The notes under the pieces are model-generated. The model was not told the origin of the DNA, did not search any database, and saw only the letters and a list, made by a program, of their open reading frames with translations. The position numbers and the translations under genes were made by a program. This document shows positions 42,233 through 50,512 of a stretch of 64,000 nt of DNA, in pieces. The first letter of the stretch is position 1. Each line of letters starts with the position of its first letter. Origin of the DNA: Clostridia bacterium (GTDB lineage Bacteria; Bacillota; Clostridia; Oscillospirales; CAG-272); contig JAFYBN010000068.1 of NCBI GenBank assembly GCA_017540175.1, positions 1-64,000 of the forward strand. The letters are read 5' to 3'.

Positions 42233-43480
42233 TCAGTCGTACAGCGCCCGGATCCCTTCCTGCGCCGCGGGGTAAAGATCCGCGTTGTGCCGCTGTTCGA
42301 GCCCGAAGCTGCCGTCGGCGCGGAAGGTGTAGCAGGTATAGCCCTGCAGCAGGTCGTCCGAGAGCTTTTTCGTATAGAGATTGTAGCTCGAGTACCCGGA
42401 CGGCTCGTTGTACGAGAGGACGATGCCCCGATAGCTCAAAACAAAATCGTTGACGTGGTCGTGCCCGCAGACGACAAGGTCCGTCGAGCCGACGTCGAGC
42501 AGGGCGTCGAAAAGTCCGCCGTTGTGCCCGGAGCAGCAGATCCCCTCGCGCCGCTGCCCCATGATCAGATAATCCCCGTTTTCGTTCGGGGTATCATACA
42601 CGGGGACGCTTGTCGGCGAGACCTCAGTCTCTCCCGTCAGCTCCTCGTAAGCCGTTTTGTATTCCGGGAGCGGGATGTGCACAAAGACCGTGGATTTCAC
42701 GTCCCCGCCTCCGATCCTCTCGAGATCGGCGACGGTTTCCCGGTACCACTTGATCTGGCTCGGCTTGACGTAATCGTCTTTTCTTCCGGTCCCCGCCTCG
42801 ATTTCGGCGGCATACGCTTCGAGATCGGCCTCGCTCATTTCATTTCCTCCGTCGAAGAAAAACAGCGAGCGCGCGATCTTCCCCTGCGAATCGATGAGGT
42901 TGATCACATGGTTCCCCTCTCCCCACACCTCGTCTCCGTCCGAAGTATGCTTCGCGTCCGCTTCGATCAGGCAGTGGGAATAGGAGGCAAAGAGCTTTAC
43001 CATCTTTTCGCGGGATATGCTCCACGCGTTGTCGCCCTCGTGGTTGCCGAGCACGGCGGTCCAGTACACGCCGAGCTCCTCCATCACCTCGCAGAGCTGC
43101 TTTGCGCGGCGGCCGTTGAAGCTCGAGGTGACGTTGTCCCCGACAAAGACAACGAGATCGGGCTTTTCGTTCACGATATTCCGGATGATGTACTCCATCG
43201 TGACGTTTCCCTTTTCCTTGTTGTGGTCGAGGTGCGTGTCCGTGAAGCCGATCACCTTGAATTCCCCGTCGGGTCCATCCCCGGCGGCGTCTTTTTTCAC
43301 GAGCGCGGTGTACCCGTCCCGCTTCTCGGCGACGACGCGGCAGTCCGGATTTTTCACGATCAGCGAGCGGTCGATCTCATACGTAACGGGCAAAAGAATC
43401 GCGGCGGCGGCTCCCGCGGCGAGCAGAACGCCGAGACAGGAGCAGAGGACCGTGATCGTGATTTTCTTTTTCTTCTTCAT
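42233..43480 (-). CDS. Membrane-anchored metallophosphoesterase
   Basis: A 415-residue calcineurin-like phosphoesterase. One N-terminal transmembrane helix (about residues 7-30) after a KKKKK start puts the enzyme outside the membrane. Metal-binding motifs are TDTHLDHN (about 80-87), VVFVGDNVTS, VLGNHEGDNAWS and CGHDHVNDF near residue 337. It acts on phosphate esters or phosphodiesters; the substrate is unknown. It is the fourth gene of the minus-strand arm of the carbohydrate cluster, 97 bases after a lipoprotein gene. Surface phosphoesterases of this type are common in Clostridia. Confidence 0.9.
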   Translation of the reverse strand: MKKKKKITITVLCSCLGVLLAAGAAAAILLPVTYEIDRSLIVKNPDCRVVAEKRDGYTALVKKDAAGDGPDGEFKVIGFTDTHLDHNKEKGNVTMEYIIRNIVNEKPDLVVFVGDNVTSSFNGRRAKQLCEVMEELGVYWTAVLGNHEGDNAWSISREKMVKLFASYSHCLIEADAKHTSDGDEVWGEGNHVINLIDSQGKIARSLFFFDGGNEMSEADLEAYAAEIEAGTGRKDDYVKPSQIKWYRETVADLERIGGGDVKSTVFVHIPLPEYKTAYEELTGETEVSPTSVPVYDTPNENGDYLIMGQRREGICCSGHNGGLFDALLDVGSTDLVVCGHDHVNDFVLSYRGIVLSYNEPSGYSSYNLYTKKLSDDLLQGYTCYTFRADGSFGLEQRHNADLYPAAQEGIRALYD

Positions 43481-43577
43481 CGCTTTTCCCTTTCCTCTCC
43501 GCGGCCGCGCCGCTTTCCCTCCGGAATGCCCGACAGCACCCGTAACCCGATTCCCGGCATTCGACGGACGCGAGGCG

Positions 43578-44369
43578 TCACTCCGCGTTCGCAGCTTCCT
43601 TCAGCGCCCGCACGGCAAGGCTGAAATCAAACAGCTTTTCAAAAGCCTCCGCGCCGTCCCCGCAATACTTCTCATACGCTTCCCGGCACGCCGCGTATCC
43701 CTTGCCGCTCCTTTCGGAAAAGCCCTCGAACATGGCGAGGAGGGTTTCGGCGTCCTTCGCGCAAAACGGCTCGTCCGTAAGCTCCTCTTTGTTCGAGACG
43801 GCGTAGACCGCGCAGTACTGCATCACCTCGGGGTAATCGGCCCAGTCGACGTCCCGCGCGGCCCCGACGCTCTCCTGCGCGTCCGGATAGCTCATGTTCA
43901 TGTGCGCCGCCCGGTAATCCGCGCTCATCGCCAGACCCAGAATGAATTTATAGGAATAGTTCGGCGCACCCTCAAGCCAAGTGTTCCGCGCGACCCAGAC
44001 CCCTTTCAGCTCCCCGCTCTCCTCGAAGCAGTCGGGGAACACGACCGTGAGCCCGTCCCCCGCCCGGATGAGTCCGAGGTCCTTCGCGGGAAGGTAGGCA
44101 AGATCGATCCCCTGCTTTTGCTGCCGGAGCTTGTCGAGCGCCGCGGGGGAAGACGGGGCGAAGAAGACGTAGCTCGAAACCTTCTGAAAGCCGTTCACCG
44201 TGTTGGTGAGATACAAACTCATCCCCGCCGTCGACATTTCCACGCCGACGTTTACGTATTTGTTTTCCTGTGCGCATCCGACGGCCGAGAACAGGAGCAG
44301 AACCGCCAGCGCAGCGGCCGCGGGGCGGATCCCGCGCGGGAAGAGTCGTCTCTTCGTTCTTTCTCTCAT
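43578..44369 (-). CDS. Lipoprotein resembling NMT1/SsuA-type solute-binding proteins
   Basis: A 263-residue exported lipoprotein: basic start MRERTKRRLF, hydrophobic core and lipobox LLFSAVGC (Cys near 32). The stretch DLAYLPAKDLGLIRAGDGLTVVFP and the SYKFILGLAMSADYRAAHMN region look like the second lobe of NMT1/SsuA-type periplasmic binding proteins, but the similarity is weak. The ATG at 44369 overlaps the stop of the GPH symporter gene (ATGA) and follows GGGAG, so it is translationally coupled to a transporter. It may present substrate to that carrier or serve as a sensor. No ABC permease is encoded nearby. Confidence 0.72.
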   Translation of the reverse strand: MRERTKRRLFPRGIRPAAAALAVLLLFSAVGCAQENKYVNVGVEMSTAGMSLYLTNTVNGFQKVSSYVFFAPSSPAALDKLRQQKQGIDLAYLPAKDLGLIRAGDGLTVVFPDCFEESGELKGVWVARNTWLEGAPNYSYKFILGLAMSADYRAAHMNMSYPDAQESVGAARDVDWADYPEVMQYCAVYAVSNKEELTDEPFCAKDAETLLAMFEGFSERSGKGYAACREAYEKYCGDGAEAFEKLFDFSLAVRALKEAANAE

Positions 44370-45892
44370 GACTCGCTCCCTCCTTTCACAGGCTGCGCCG
44401 CAGCCGACTGCGGCGCGGCGGGATGCTCCGCGTCCCACTCCGCCTGCCGCTGTGCCCTCATTTCGTAAAGCTCCGCGAGGATCTTTTCCTTGCGCTTCCC
44501 AGTGTAGTGATCGAAGGACATGATGATGCCCGGAACGATGTTGCCGACGATGCCCGAGACGGTGATGAGGTAGAAAATGCCGTTCAGGGTCTCGGTCGAC
44601 TGCACCACGCTGATGGTCGTCGAGCCGAAGGATTTCGCGCTGACATACCCGATCAGCACGAGCCCCGCGGGGAACAGCAAACTCTTCCAGAAGCCGCTGA
44701 TCCGCGCCGCGGTGGAGCGGAGCGCGAAGACCATCGCCTCCGACCGGACCGGCTCCCCGTATTTCTTCCACGTCATGTACTCCATATAGTCCGTCGAATC
44801 CGCGAGCAGGATATTCCTTGACGAGCTCATCGCGCCGTTGGGCAAACCGGCGAAGCCGACGATCAGGGCGACGACGAGCAGCGATTTGTAGCCGACGAGC
44901 AGGAAGACGACGTATAAAATACCGGTATAGAAGTATCCGTACATGATGATGTCGCGGGAGGAGAGCTTCGAGCCGATGAAGGGCACCGCGGCGATGCCGA
45001 GATACGAGAGCGCCGCGGAGATCGTGCCCGCGACCGACGCCATCCAGAACGACCCGAGCGTCTCGAGATAGAAGTACGCGAGCCCCGAATAACACACCTG
45101 CCGCACCGAATCGACGATCTGCGAGAAGATCAGGCACCACATGGGGCGGTTGAGCATCAGCGCCTTGAAGTTCAGGGCGACGGGCGCTTCCTTCCGCCAC
45201 GGCGCCGCCGTCTTTTCCGTGAGCGTGAAATACGGCACGATCATGAGCGCAAAGCCCACGACGCCGAAGAAGATCGCGAAGAGGAGGTAGATCAAGGCCT
45301 CCTTGTCCATGTAAAGCGCGACGAAAACCGGGATCAGCCCGCTCGGAAGCATGCCGCCCAGCGTCGACGCGAACTGCGCGACGGTATAGAAATTCTTGCG
45401 GTCCTTCGGATTGGTGGTCATTCTCGCCGAAATGGTGGAGAGCGCCATGTCGTAGAAGCCGTCGGCGACGCAGTAGATCAGATAGAAGACGAAGACGTAG
45501 GCGATCCTCGCCGAGAGCCCGATCCCGGGAACGACGAAGAGCAGGATCGACGAGACCGCGAGCGGCAGCGGCATGACGAGGGCAAACGCCTTCGCGCGGC
45601 TGCGCCCGTGCTTCCCCCGCCGGTCGAGGATCATGCCGGCGACCGGGTCGACGATGATGTTCGCGATCTTCGCGACCAGCTCGAGAATGAGGACGTAGGA
45701 CGCGGCGATCCCCATGAATCGGGTCAGAAACAGCGTCAGCGCGTACGCCTCCACATCCTGCGCCATGGAATTGCCCATGATTCCGGAGGAATAGCCGAAC
45801 TGCTCTTTGAGCGTGAACGTGGGATTGTGAACGATTTTGCCCCACGCCGCCCTCAGCTTCGAGCCGCCCCCGTTTTTGCCGCTCTTACTCAT
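44366..45892 (-). CDS. GPH-family glycoside/pentoside/hexuronide:cation symporter (MFS)
   Basis: A 508-residue carrier with about twelve hydrophobic helices. The N-terminal signature FGYSSGIMGNSMAQDVEAYALTLFLT and the loop NIIVDPVAGMILDRRGKHGRSRAK are hallmarks of the MelB-like GPH family, which imports di- or oligosaccharides with sodium or protons. It lies between a solute-binding lipoprotein gene and a coupled lipoprotein gene, in an arm divergent to GH4 and beta-helix genes. Import of a plant-derived oligosaccharide is therefore likely. The exact sugar cannot be told from sequence. Confidence 0.92.
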   Translation of the reverse strand: MSKSGKNGGGSKLRAAWGKIVHNPTFTLKEQFGYSSGIMGNSMAQDVEAYALTLFLTRFMGIAASYVLILELVAKIANIIVDPVAGMILDRRGKHGRSRAKAFALVMPLPLAVSSILLFVVPGIGLSARIAYVFVFYLIYCVADGFYDMALSTISARMTTNPKDRKNFYTVAQFASTLGGMLPSGLIPVFVALYMDKEALIYLLFAIFFGVVGFALMIVPYFTLTEKTAAPWRKEAPVALNFKALMLNRPMWCLIFSQIVDSVRQVCYSGLAYFYLETLGSFWMASVAGTISAALSYLGIAAVPFIGSKLSSRDIIMYGYFYTGILYVVFLLVGYKSLLVVALIVGFAGLPNGAMSSSRNILLADSTDYMEYMTWKKYGEPVRSEAMVFALRSTAARISGFWKSLLFPAGLVLIGYVSAKSFGSTTISVVQSTETLNGIFYLITVSGIVGNIVPGIIMSFDHYTGKRKEKILAELYEMRAQRQAEWDAEHPAAPQSAAAQPVKGGSES

Positions 45893-46007
45893 ACTTCACC
45901 TCACGGATATTGTCTGTTCGGTTTCTGCCGCTCCCGTCCGGGCGTTCTTTCCCCAACCCGGCACGCGGCATATGAAATCCGCCCCGTCGGATCCCGGCGG
46001 AAACGCC

Positions 46008-47546
46008 TCATTCCGAACGCCCGCTCGCCTCCGCAAGCTCCTTCAGCGGGGTCACGAAGGTTTTATCGAGCGAACGCTCCATGATTTTCGCGTTCTTCGC
46101 GAGCATGGTCGCGAGATTGATCGCGCTTTCCGCGGAGCGGGAATAGAGGTTTGATGAGATGGAGCCGAGCTCGTAGATCTCCCCGGCGTCGTAGATGCGG
46201 TTCGAGAAGATCAGATCGAGCATTTCCGTGGACTGCCGGTCGCGGGAGATCTTCGAGCCGAGGTTGTTCTCGTAATACGCCTCGTGCAGGCCGTAGTGTC
46301 CTTCGGCGTTCATCAGCTCCACGACCGCGCCCGTCATATCCCAGTCGATCGCGGAGGTGTTCGGAATGCAGATCGTCGCCGCCGTGTATTTCGTGACGGT
46401 GCTGTAATACTTCGACTGCGCCTCGTCGTATTTCGGGACGGGGATGATGCCGAAGTCCGTCTCCATGTCGCGCAGATTCTGCGCCACCCGCATGCGCATC
46501 CACATGAAGAGCGCGTTGTTCGCGCGGAAGATGTTGCACTCGCCGACGTAGATGTCCGGGTACTTCGAGGAATAATTGTGCATGTTCTGTACGACCGTCG
46601 GGTCGAAGAAGATGCCGTCGATCTTCGAGAACACGTCGTTCGCGTGCTCGGAGGTGATGGTATAGTAGGGTTCGCCGCTTTCGTCCTTGTCCACGATCCG
46701 CGCTTCGCTCCCGTGCATGAAGCTGACGATGGCGTCCCGCTGCCAGAGCAGGCCGAAGCGGTCCCCTTCGATGTCGACCTCTCCGTTGCCGTTGAGATCG
46801 GAGGCGACGGTGTTCGCCATGTCCGCCATCTTGTCGAGCGTCCACGTGCCTTCCTCGACCAGATCGTAGGGCACCTCGAGGTGGTAATCCTCGATGAGCT
46901 GCTTGTTGAACACCATCGCGCCGGTGGAGTCGTCGTCCAGGATGATCATGTCGCCGGTCACATAGTAGAGCAGCCCGTAATAGGAGGCGTCGGCGATGCA
47001 GCGCTCGTCGTACCACGGCTTCGTCAAATCGACATGGGGCATATCGTAGAGATTGACGAGATACCCCTTCGTCACCGTCGCCGGGAGACTCTGGATGCGG
47101 GCGGTGGAAATGTTGTAATCGGCAGTCCCGGAGGTCACCTGCCGCTGGATCGTGCCCGGCATGTCGGCGACGTCCTCCGCCCGGATGACGACGCCCAGCT
47201 TTTCCTCCACGTAGGCGTTGCGCTCAAAGACGGCGTCGTTGATCGGCTCGCCCGTGATGCCGTCCGACCAGATGTCGCGGCTGAGCCAGTCCGCCCAGTC
47301 GCCCGCGGAAAACGGGTGCTGCATGATGAGCACGGTCGCGCCGGAATAGTTAAGGCCTTGTGGGAGATCGGGAAGCAGTTTTGCGGTCTCCTCCTCCTCG
47401 GCTGCCGCCGCGGGATCTTCGGCGACCTCGGCGGGCTTCGTCTCGTCCGCGTTCTCAGGGGACTGGGAGCAGGCGGACAGCGCGAACGACAAGAGGAGAG
47501 CAAGCAGGGTCAGAAAAGCGATGGCACGGCGTTTTTTCGTCGTCAT
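46008..47546 (-). CDS. Extracellular solute-binding lipoprotein (family 1-like), copy 1
   Basis: A 512-residue lipoprotein with signal LLSFALSAC (lipobox Cys near 26) and an acidic linker, followed by a two-lobe binding-protein body. FNKQLIEDYHLEVPYDLVEEGTWTLDKMADMA and FGIIPVPKYDEAQSKYYSTV are characteristic of sugar-binding proteins of this group. Residues 200-230 include an EF-like acidic stretch DLNGNGEVDIEGD. It is similar in plan to the copy at 48879-50339. No permease or ATPase gene accompanies either, so it may work with the GPH symporter or as a sensor. GGAGGT lies 7 bases before the ATG. Confidence 0.9.
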   Translation of the reverse strand: MTTKKRRAIAFLTLLALLLSFALSACSQSPENADETKPAEVAEDPAAAAEEEETAKLLPDLPQGLNYSGATVLIMQHPFSAGDWADWLSRDIWSDGITGEPINDAVFERNAYVEEKLGVVIRAEDVADMPGTIQRQVTSGTADYNISTARIQSLPATVTKGYLVNLYDMPHVDLTKPWYDERCIADASYYGLLYYVTGDMIILDDDSTGAMVFNKQLIEDYHLEVPYDLVEEGTWTLDKMADMANTVASDLNGNGEVDIEGDRFGLLWQRDAIVSFMHGSEARIVDKDESGEPYYTITSEHANDVFSKIDGIFFDPTVVQNMHNYSSKYPDIYVGECNIFRANNALFMWMRMRVAQNLRDMETDFGIIPVPKYDEAQSKYYSTVTKYTAATICIPNTSAIDWDMTGAVVELMNAEGHYGLHEAYYENNLGSKISRDRQSTEMLDLIFSNRIYDAGEIYELGSISSNLYSRSAESAINLATMLAKNAKIMERSLDKTFVTPLKELAEASGRSE

Positions 47547-47603
47547 GAGAGTTACCTCCGATCGGTGAGATACGGGTGAGCTTTTCCACTTGAATCTGTT
47601 TCC

Positions 47604-47718
47604 ATTATAACATGCTCCGCCGAAAAAGTCAACGGGGGCAAGGGGGAGAAGCAGAGCTAAGTTCAGCATTTCCCCCCTCAAATCCCGTTGACTTTTTCCC
47701 GGGGGATATGGTATAATC
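47604..47718. promoter_or_regulatory. Divergent promoter pair with a shared 15-bp inverted repeat
   Basis: Minus-strand promoter: TTGACT (47627-47632), 17 bp, TATAAT (47604-47609). Plus-strand promoter: TTGACT (47689-47694), 18 bp, TATAAT (47713-47718). Both -35 boxes lie inside perfect inverted arms GAAAAAGTCAACGGG (47622-47636) and CCCGTTGACTTTTTC (47685-47699). A dimeric regulator binding both arms would control both arms of the cluster together. Confidence 0.75.
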
Positions 47719-47776
47719 GAATCGAATCAATGACCGCCCGGAGGCGGAATATCGGAAAACGAAGGAGAAGAACAGC

Positions 47777-48787
47777 ATGACGTCACGCGAAAAGGTCCTT
47801 GCCGTCTTCAACCGAAAGAGCACGGGGGAAGGCGTCATGTGGACGGGGCACCCGAACGGAAAAACGATCCCGATCTACGCGGAAAAATGGGGGATCGAAG
47901 CGACGCCGGAGGCGATCTTTCAATTTTTGAACGACGACTGCCGGTGGATCTCGGCGGACAGCGGATACCGTCACCCCGAGGGACTCCCCGCCATCGATCC
48001 CGGCTATCAAACGGAGAGGAAAACGCTCAGCGCGGGCGGCTTCTTCGCAGACGCGGAGACCCTCGCCGACGTGGAGAAATACCCGTGGCCGGATCCCGAT
48101 TACTGCGATTTCACCGACGTTTACCGCGCGGTGGAGCGCTTCCCGGACAAGATGGTCTTCACGGGCCTGTGGTCGCCCTTCTTCCATCAGGTCGCGGACT
48201 TCTTCGGGATGGAAAACTATTTCATCAAGATGTACGAGTGCCCCGAGGTGGTCGAGGCGGTGACGGAGCGCATCGTCGACTATTACGTCGCGGCGAACGA
48301 GAAGTATTTCTCCGGGCTCGGCTCCCGCTCGGAGGTCATGTTCTTCGGCAATGATTTCGGGACGCAGCGGGACCTCTTCATCTCCCCGGAGCTGTTTCGG
48401 AAATTCGTCATGCCCTCGTTCAAGCGCCTGATCGCCGTCGGAAAGAAGTACGGCAAAAAGATCATGCTCCATTCGTGCGGCTCGATCTACCGCATCATCC
48501 CCGACCTGATCGACGCGGGCGTGGACGTGCTGCACCCGATCCAGGCGGGGGCGGCGGGCATGAGCGCGGACAGCCTGAAGCAGTTCAAGAACGATCTCGC
48601 GTTCGTCGGCGGGATCGACGCGCAGAGCTTTTTCGTCAACGCGACGCCTGCAGAGATCAAGGACGAAGTGCGCCGCGTGCGGGATATCCTCGGCCCGAAC
48701 ATCGTGATCTCGCCGAGCCACGAGGAGATTCTGCCGAATGTGCCCGCCGAAAACATCCTCGCCATGGCGGAGGCGGCGCGGGAGTGA
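47777..48787 (+). CDS. Uroporphyrinogen decarboxylase-family (MtaA/CmuA-like) protein
   Basis: A 336-residue URO-D fold protein. MLHSCGSIYRIIPDLIDAGVD (from about residue 230) has the His232-x-Cys234 zinc ligands found in methyltransferases of the MtaA group and absent from true HemE. FGNDFGTQRDLFISPELFRKF (about 190-210) is also typical of that group. A methyltransferase or other zinc-dependent activity is therefore more likely than haem synthesis. No corrinoid protein is encoded nearby. It is the first gene of the plus-strand arm, ahead of a solute-binding protein and GH4 gene. It may remove methyl groups from a plant-derived substrate (inference). Confidence 0.85.
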   Translation: MTSREKVLAVFNRKSTGEGVMWTGHPNGKTIPIYAEKWGIEATPEAIFQFLNDDCRWISADSGYRHPEGLPAIDPGYQTERKTLSAGGFFADAETLADVEKYPWPDPDYCDFTDVYRAVERFPDKMVFTGLWSPFFHQVADFFGMENYFIKMYECPEVVEAVTERIVDYYVAANEKYFSGLGSRSEVMFFGNDFGTQRDLFISPELFRKFVMPSFKRLIAVGKKYGKKIMLHSCGSIYRIIPDLIDAGVDVLHPIQAGAAGMSADSLKQFKNDLAFVGGIDAQSFFVNATPAEIKDEVRRVRDILGPNIVISPSHEEILPNVPAENILAMAEAARE

Positions 48788-48878
48788 CGGAGGAAATACG
48801 CGGCTTTCTGAAGAAAGCCTGGCAAAGACTTTATAAATACAAAGCAAAAGGCGCTGACGGATGGAAAGGAAAAATCCC

Positions 48879-50339
48879 ATGAAACGACTGCTTATAATTC
48901 TGCTTTGCTTGCTCCTGCTTGTCTCCTGCAGTGAGAAGACCGCGGAAACGGGGACTGAAACCTCCGCGCCCGTCTCTTCGACCGACGAGCCGGCCGCGCA
49001 GCCGGTCGAGGAGGAGGAGCCGGATCCCCTGACGCTTCTGCCGGAGGCGGATTTCGGCGGCGCGGAGTACCACATCCTCGGCGACGTGAACTCCGACTGG
49101 TGGATCATCTCCTTAAACAGCGAGGAGGTGAACGGGGAGATCATCAACGACACGGTGTTCGAGCGAAACGCCTTCGTCGAGGAAAAGTACAACGTGGACG
49201 TGACCTCCGAGGAGACGACGGCGGCGGTCGGTCTGGTCTCGCGCTCGGTCAAATCCGGCGGGGACGACTATTCCATGGTCTGGGAGCGCATCAACGCCCT
49301 GATCCCCGCGGCGCAGTCCGGGCATCTCAAGAACCTGTACCGGATCGAAGAGTTCGACTTCTCCGCACCGTGGTGGGACGGGGACTCCGTTGAGGCGCTG
49401 ACGATCAACGGCAAGCTCTTCTTCGCCTGCAACGACATCAACGTGCACACGATCGAGGGATGCAGCGCGATGTATTTCTCGAAGACCGTCGTGCGCGACC
49501 GTCAGCTTGAAAATCCCTACGAGGTCGTACGCGAATACCGCTGGACGCTCGACAAGATGGCGGAGGCGATGGAAGCCGCGGCCGCGGACACAAACGGCGA
49601 CGGCATCCGGAACGAAGGGGACAATTACGGCCTCGTCACCGGGATCGGGCAGTATCTCTCCCTGATCAACGGCGCGGGCGAGCGGCTCGTGATCCTCGAG
49701 CACACGGCGGACGGCGACACATTCACGCTCAACGTCGCGTCCGAGGGCGTGATCGGCGCGGTGGAAAAGGTCTGCGCCATGCTCAACGAAAAGAACCTGA
49801 CCGTCATCGTGAACGACAACAACTGGGGATACAACGCCTTCTATACCGACATGAGCCTTTACTATATCATGCAGCTCGGCTCGGTGGTGGGACTCAGAAA
49901 CAATATGGAAAACGATTTCGGCGTCATCCCCTTCCCGATGAAGACCGAGGAGCAGGGGTACTACACCACCTCGATGGAGGCGACGGCGCAGGCGATGTGC
50001 GTCCCCGTCAGCGCGGCGGCGCTCGACATGATCGGCACGGTCACCGAGGCGATGGCGGTCTATTCCGACCGGTACCTGATCGACGCGTATTACGAAACGA
50101 CCCTCAAGGGAAAGATCGCGCGGGATAAGGACACCAACGAAATGCTGGACATCCTGACCGGGACGAGGACCTTCGACTATTCGACCTGCTACGGCTCGTG
50201 GGGCGTGTACAGCAGCCTGCTCACCCACATGCAGGCGAAGGGCGGCGCCGATCTCGCCTCCTTCGCGGCAAGACAGGAGAAGCTCTTCTCGAAGCAGGTG
50301 CAGAAGACGATCGAGGCTTACGCGGAGATCGAGGACTGA
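48879..50339 (+). CDS. Extracellular solute-binding lipoprotein (family 1-like), copy 2
   Basis: A 486-residue lipoprotein: LLIILLCLLLLVSC with lipobox Cys near 17, an acidic Thr/Pro linker, then a two-lobe binding-protein body. YFSKTVVRDRQLENPYEVVREYRWTLDKMAEAM, DTNGDGIRNEGDNYGL (EF-like loop) and NDFGVIPFPMKTEEQGYYT parallel the copy at 46008-47546. The two face away from each other across the divergent promoter region. ATG at 48879 follows AAAGGA by 9 bases; an ATG six codons earlier lacks a site. No ABC partner genes are present. It probably binds a sugar at the cell surface. Confidence 0.9.
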   Translation: MKRLLIILLCLLLLVSCSEKTAETGTETSAPVSSTDEPAAQPVEEEEPDPLTLLPEADFGGAEYHILGDVNSDWWIISLNSEEVNGEIINDTVFERNAFVEEKYNVDVTSEETTAAVGLVSRSVKSGGDDYSMVWERINALIPAAQSGHLKNLYRIEEFDFSAPWWDGDSVEALTINGKLFFACNDINVHTIEGCSAMYFSKTVVRDRQLENPYEVVREYRWTLDKMAEAMEAAAADTNGDGIRNEGDNYGLVTGIGQYLSLINGAGERLVILEHTADGDTFTLNVASEGVIGAVEKVCAMLNEKNLTVIVNDNNWGYNAFYTDMSLYYIMQLGSVVGLRNNMENDFGVIPFPMKTEEQGYYTTSMEATAQAMCVPVSAAALDMIGTVTEAMAVYSDRYLIDAYYETTLKGKIARDKDTNEMLDILTGTRTFDYSTCYGSWGVYSSLLTHMQAKGGADLASFAARQEKLFSKQVQKTIEAYAEIED

Positions 50340-50340
50340 G

Positions 50341-50512
50341 GGGGTAACCGGCTGCACTATGCGAGAATTTGCCTGCAAATTCTCGTGTGTCGGGGCGGTT
50401 CGCTTTCGAGTTCGACTGGATTTTTTACCCGACACGGAGATACGCGGCTTTCTGAAATGAAAGCTTGCGATGCGAAGCATCGCGGCGAAGACTATAAAAA
50501 AGGAGATTGATC
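50341..50512 (+). repeat. Leader with small palindromes before the GH4 gene
   Basis: This 172-base gap contains the palindrome GAGAATTTG/CAAATTCTC (50383-50404) and GCGATGC-GAA-GCATCGC (50467-50483), a GNA-triloop hairpin. The block around 50437-50500 resembles 48788-48835 ahead of the solute-binding gene (shared GATACGCGGCTTTCTGAA type sequence), but there the second hairpin is missing. Confidence 0.6.

Noticed and set aside
47777..48787. hemE of haem synthesis
   Set aside because: The H-x-C zinc ligands and the MtaA-like motifs differ from HemE, and no other haem genes are nearby.
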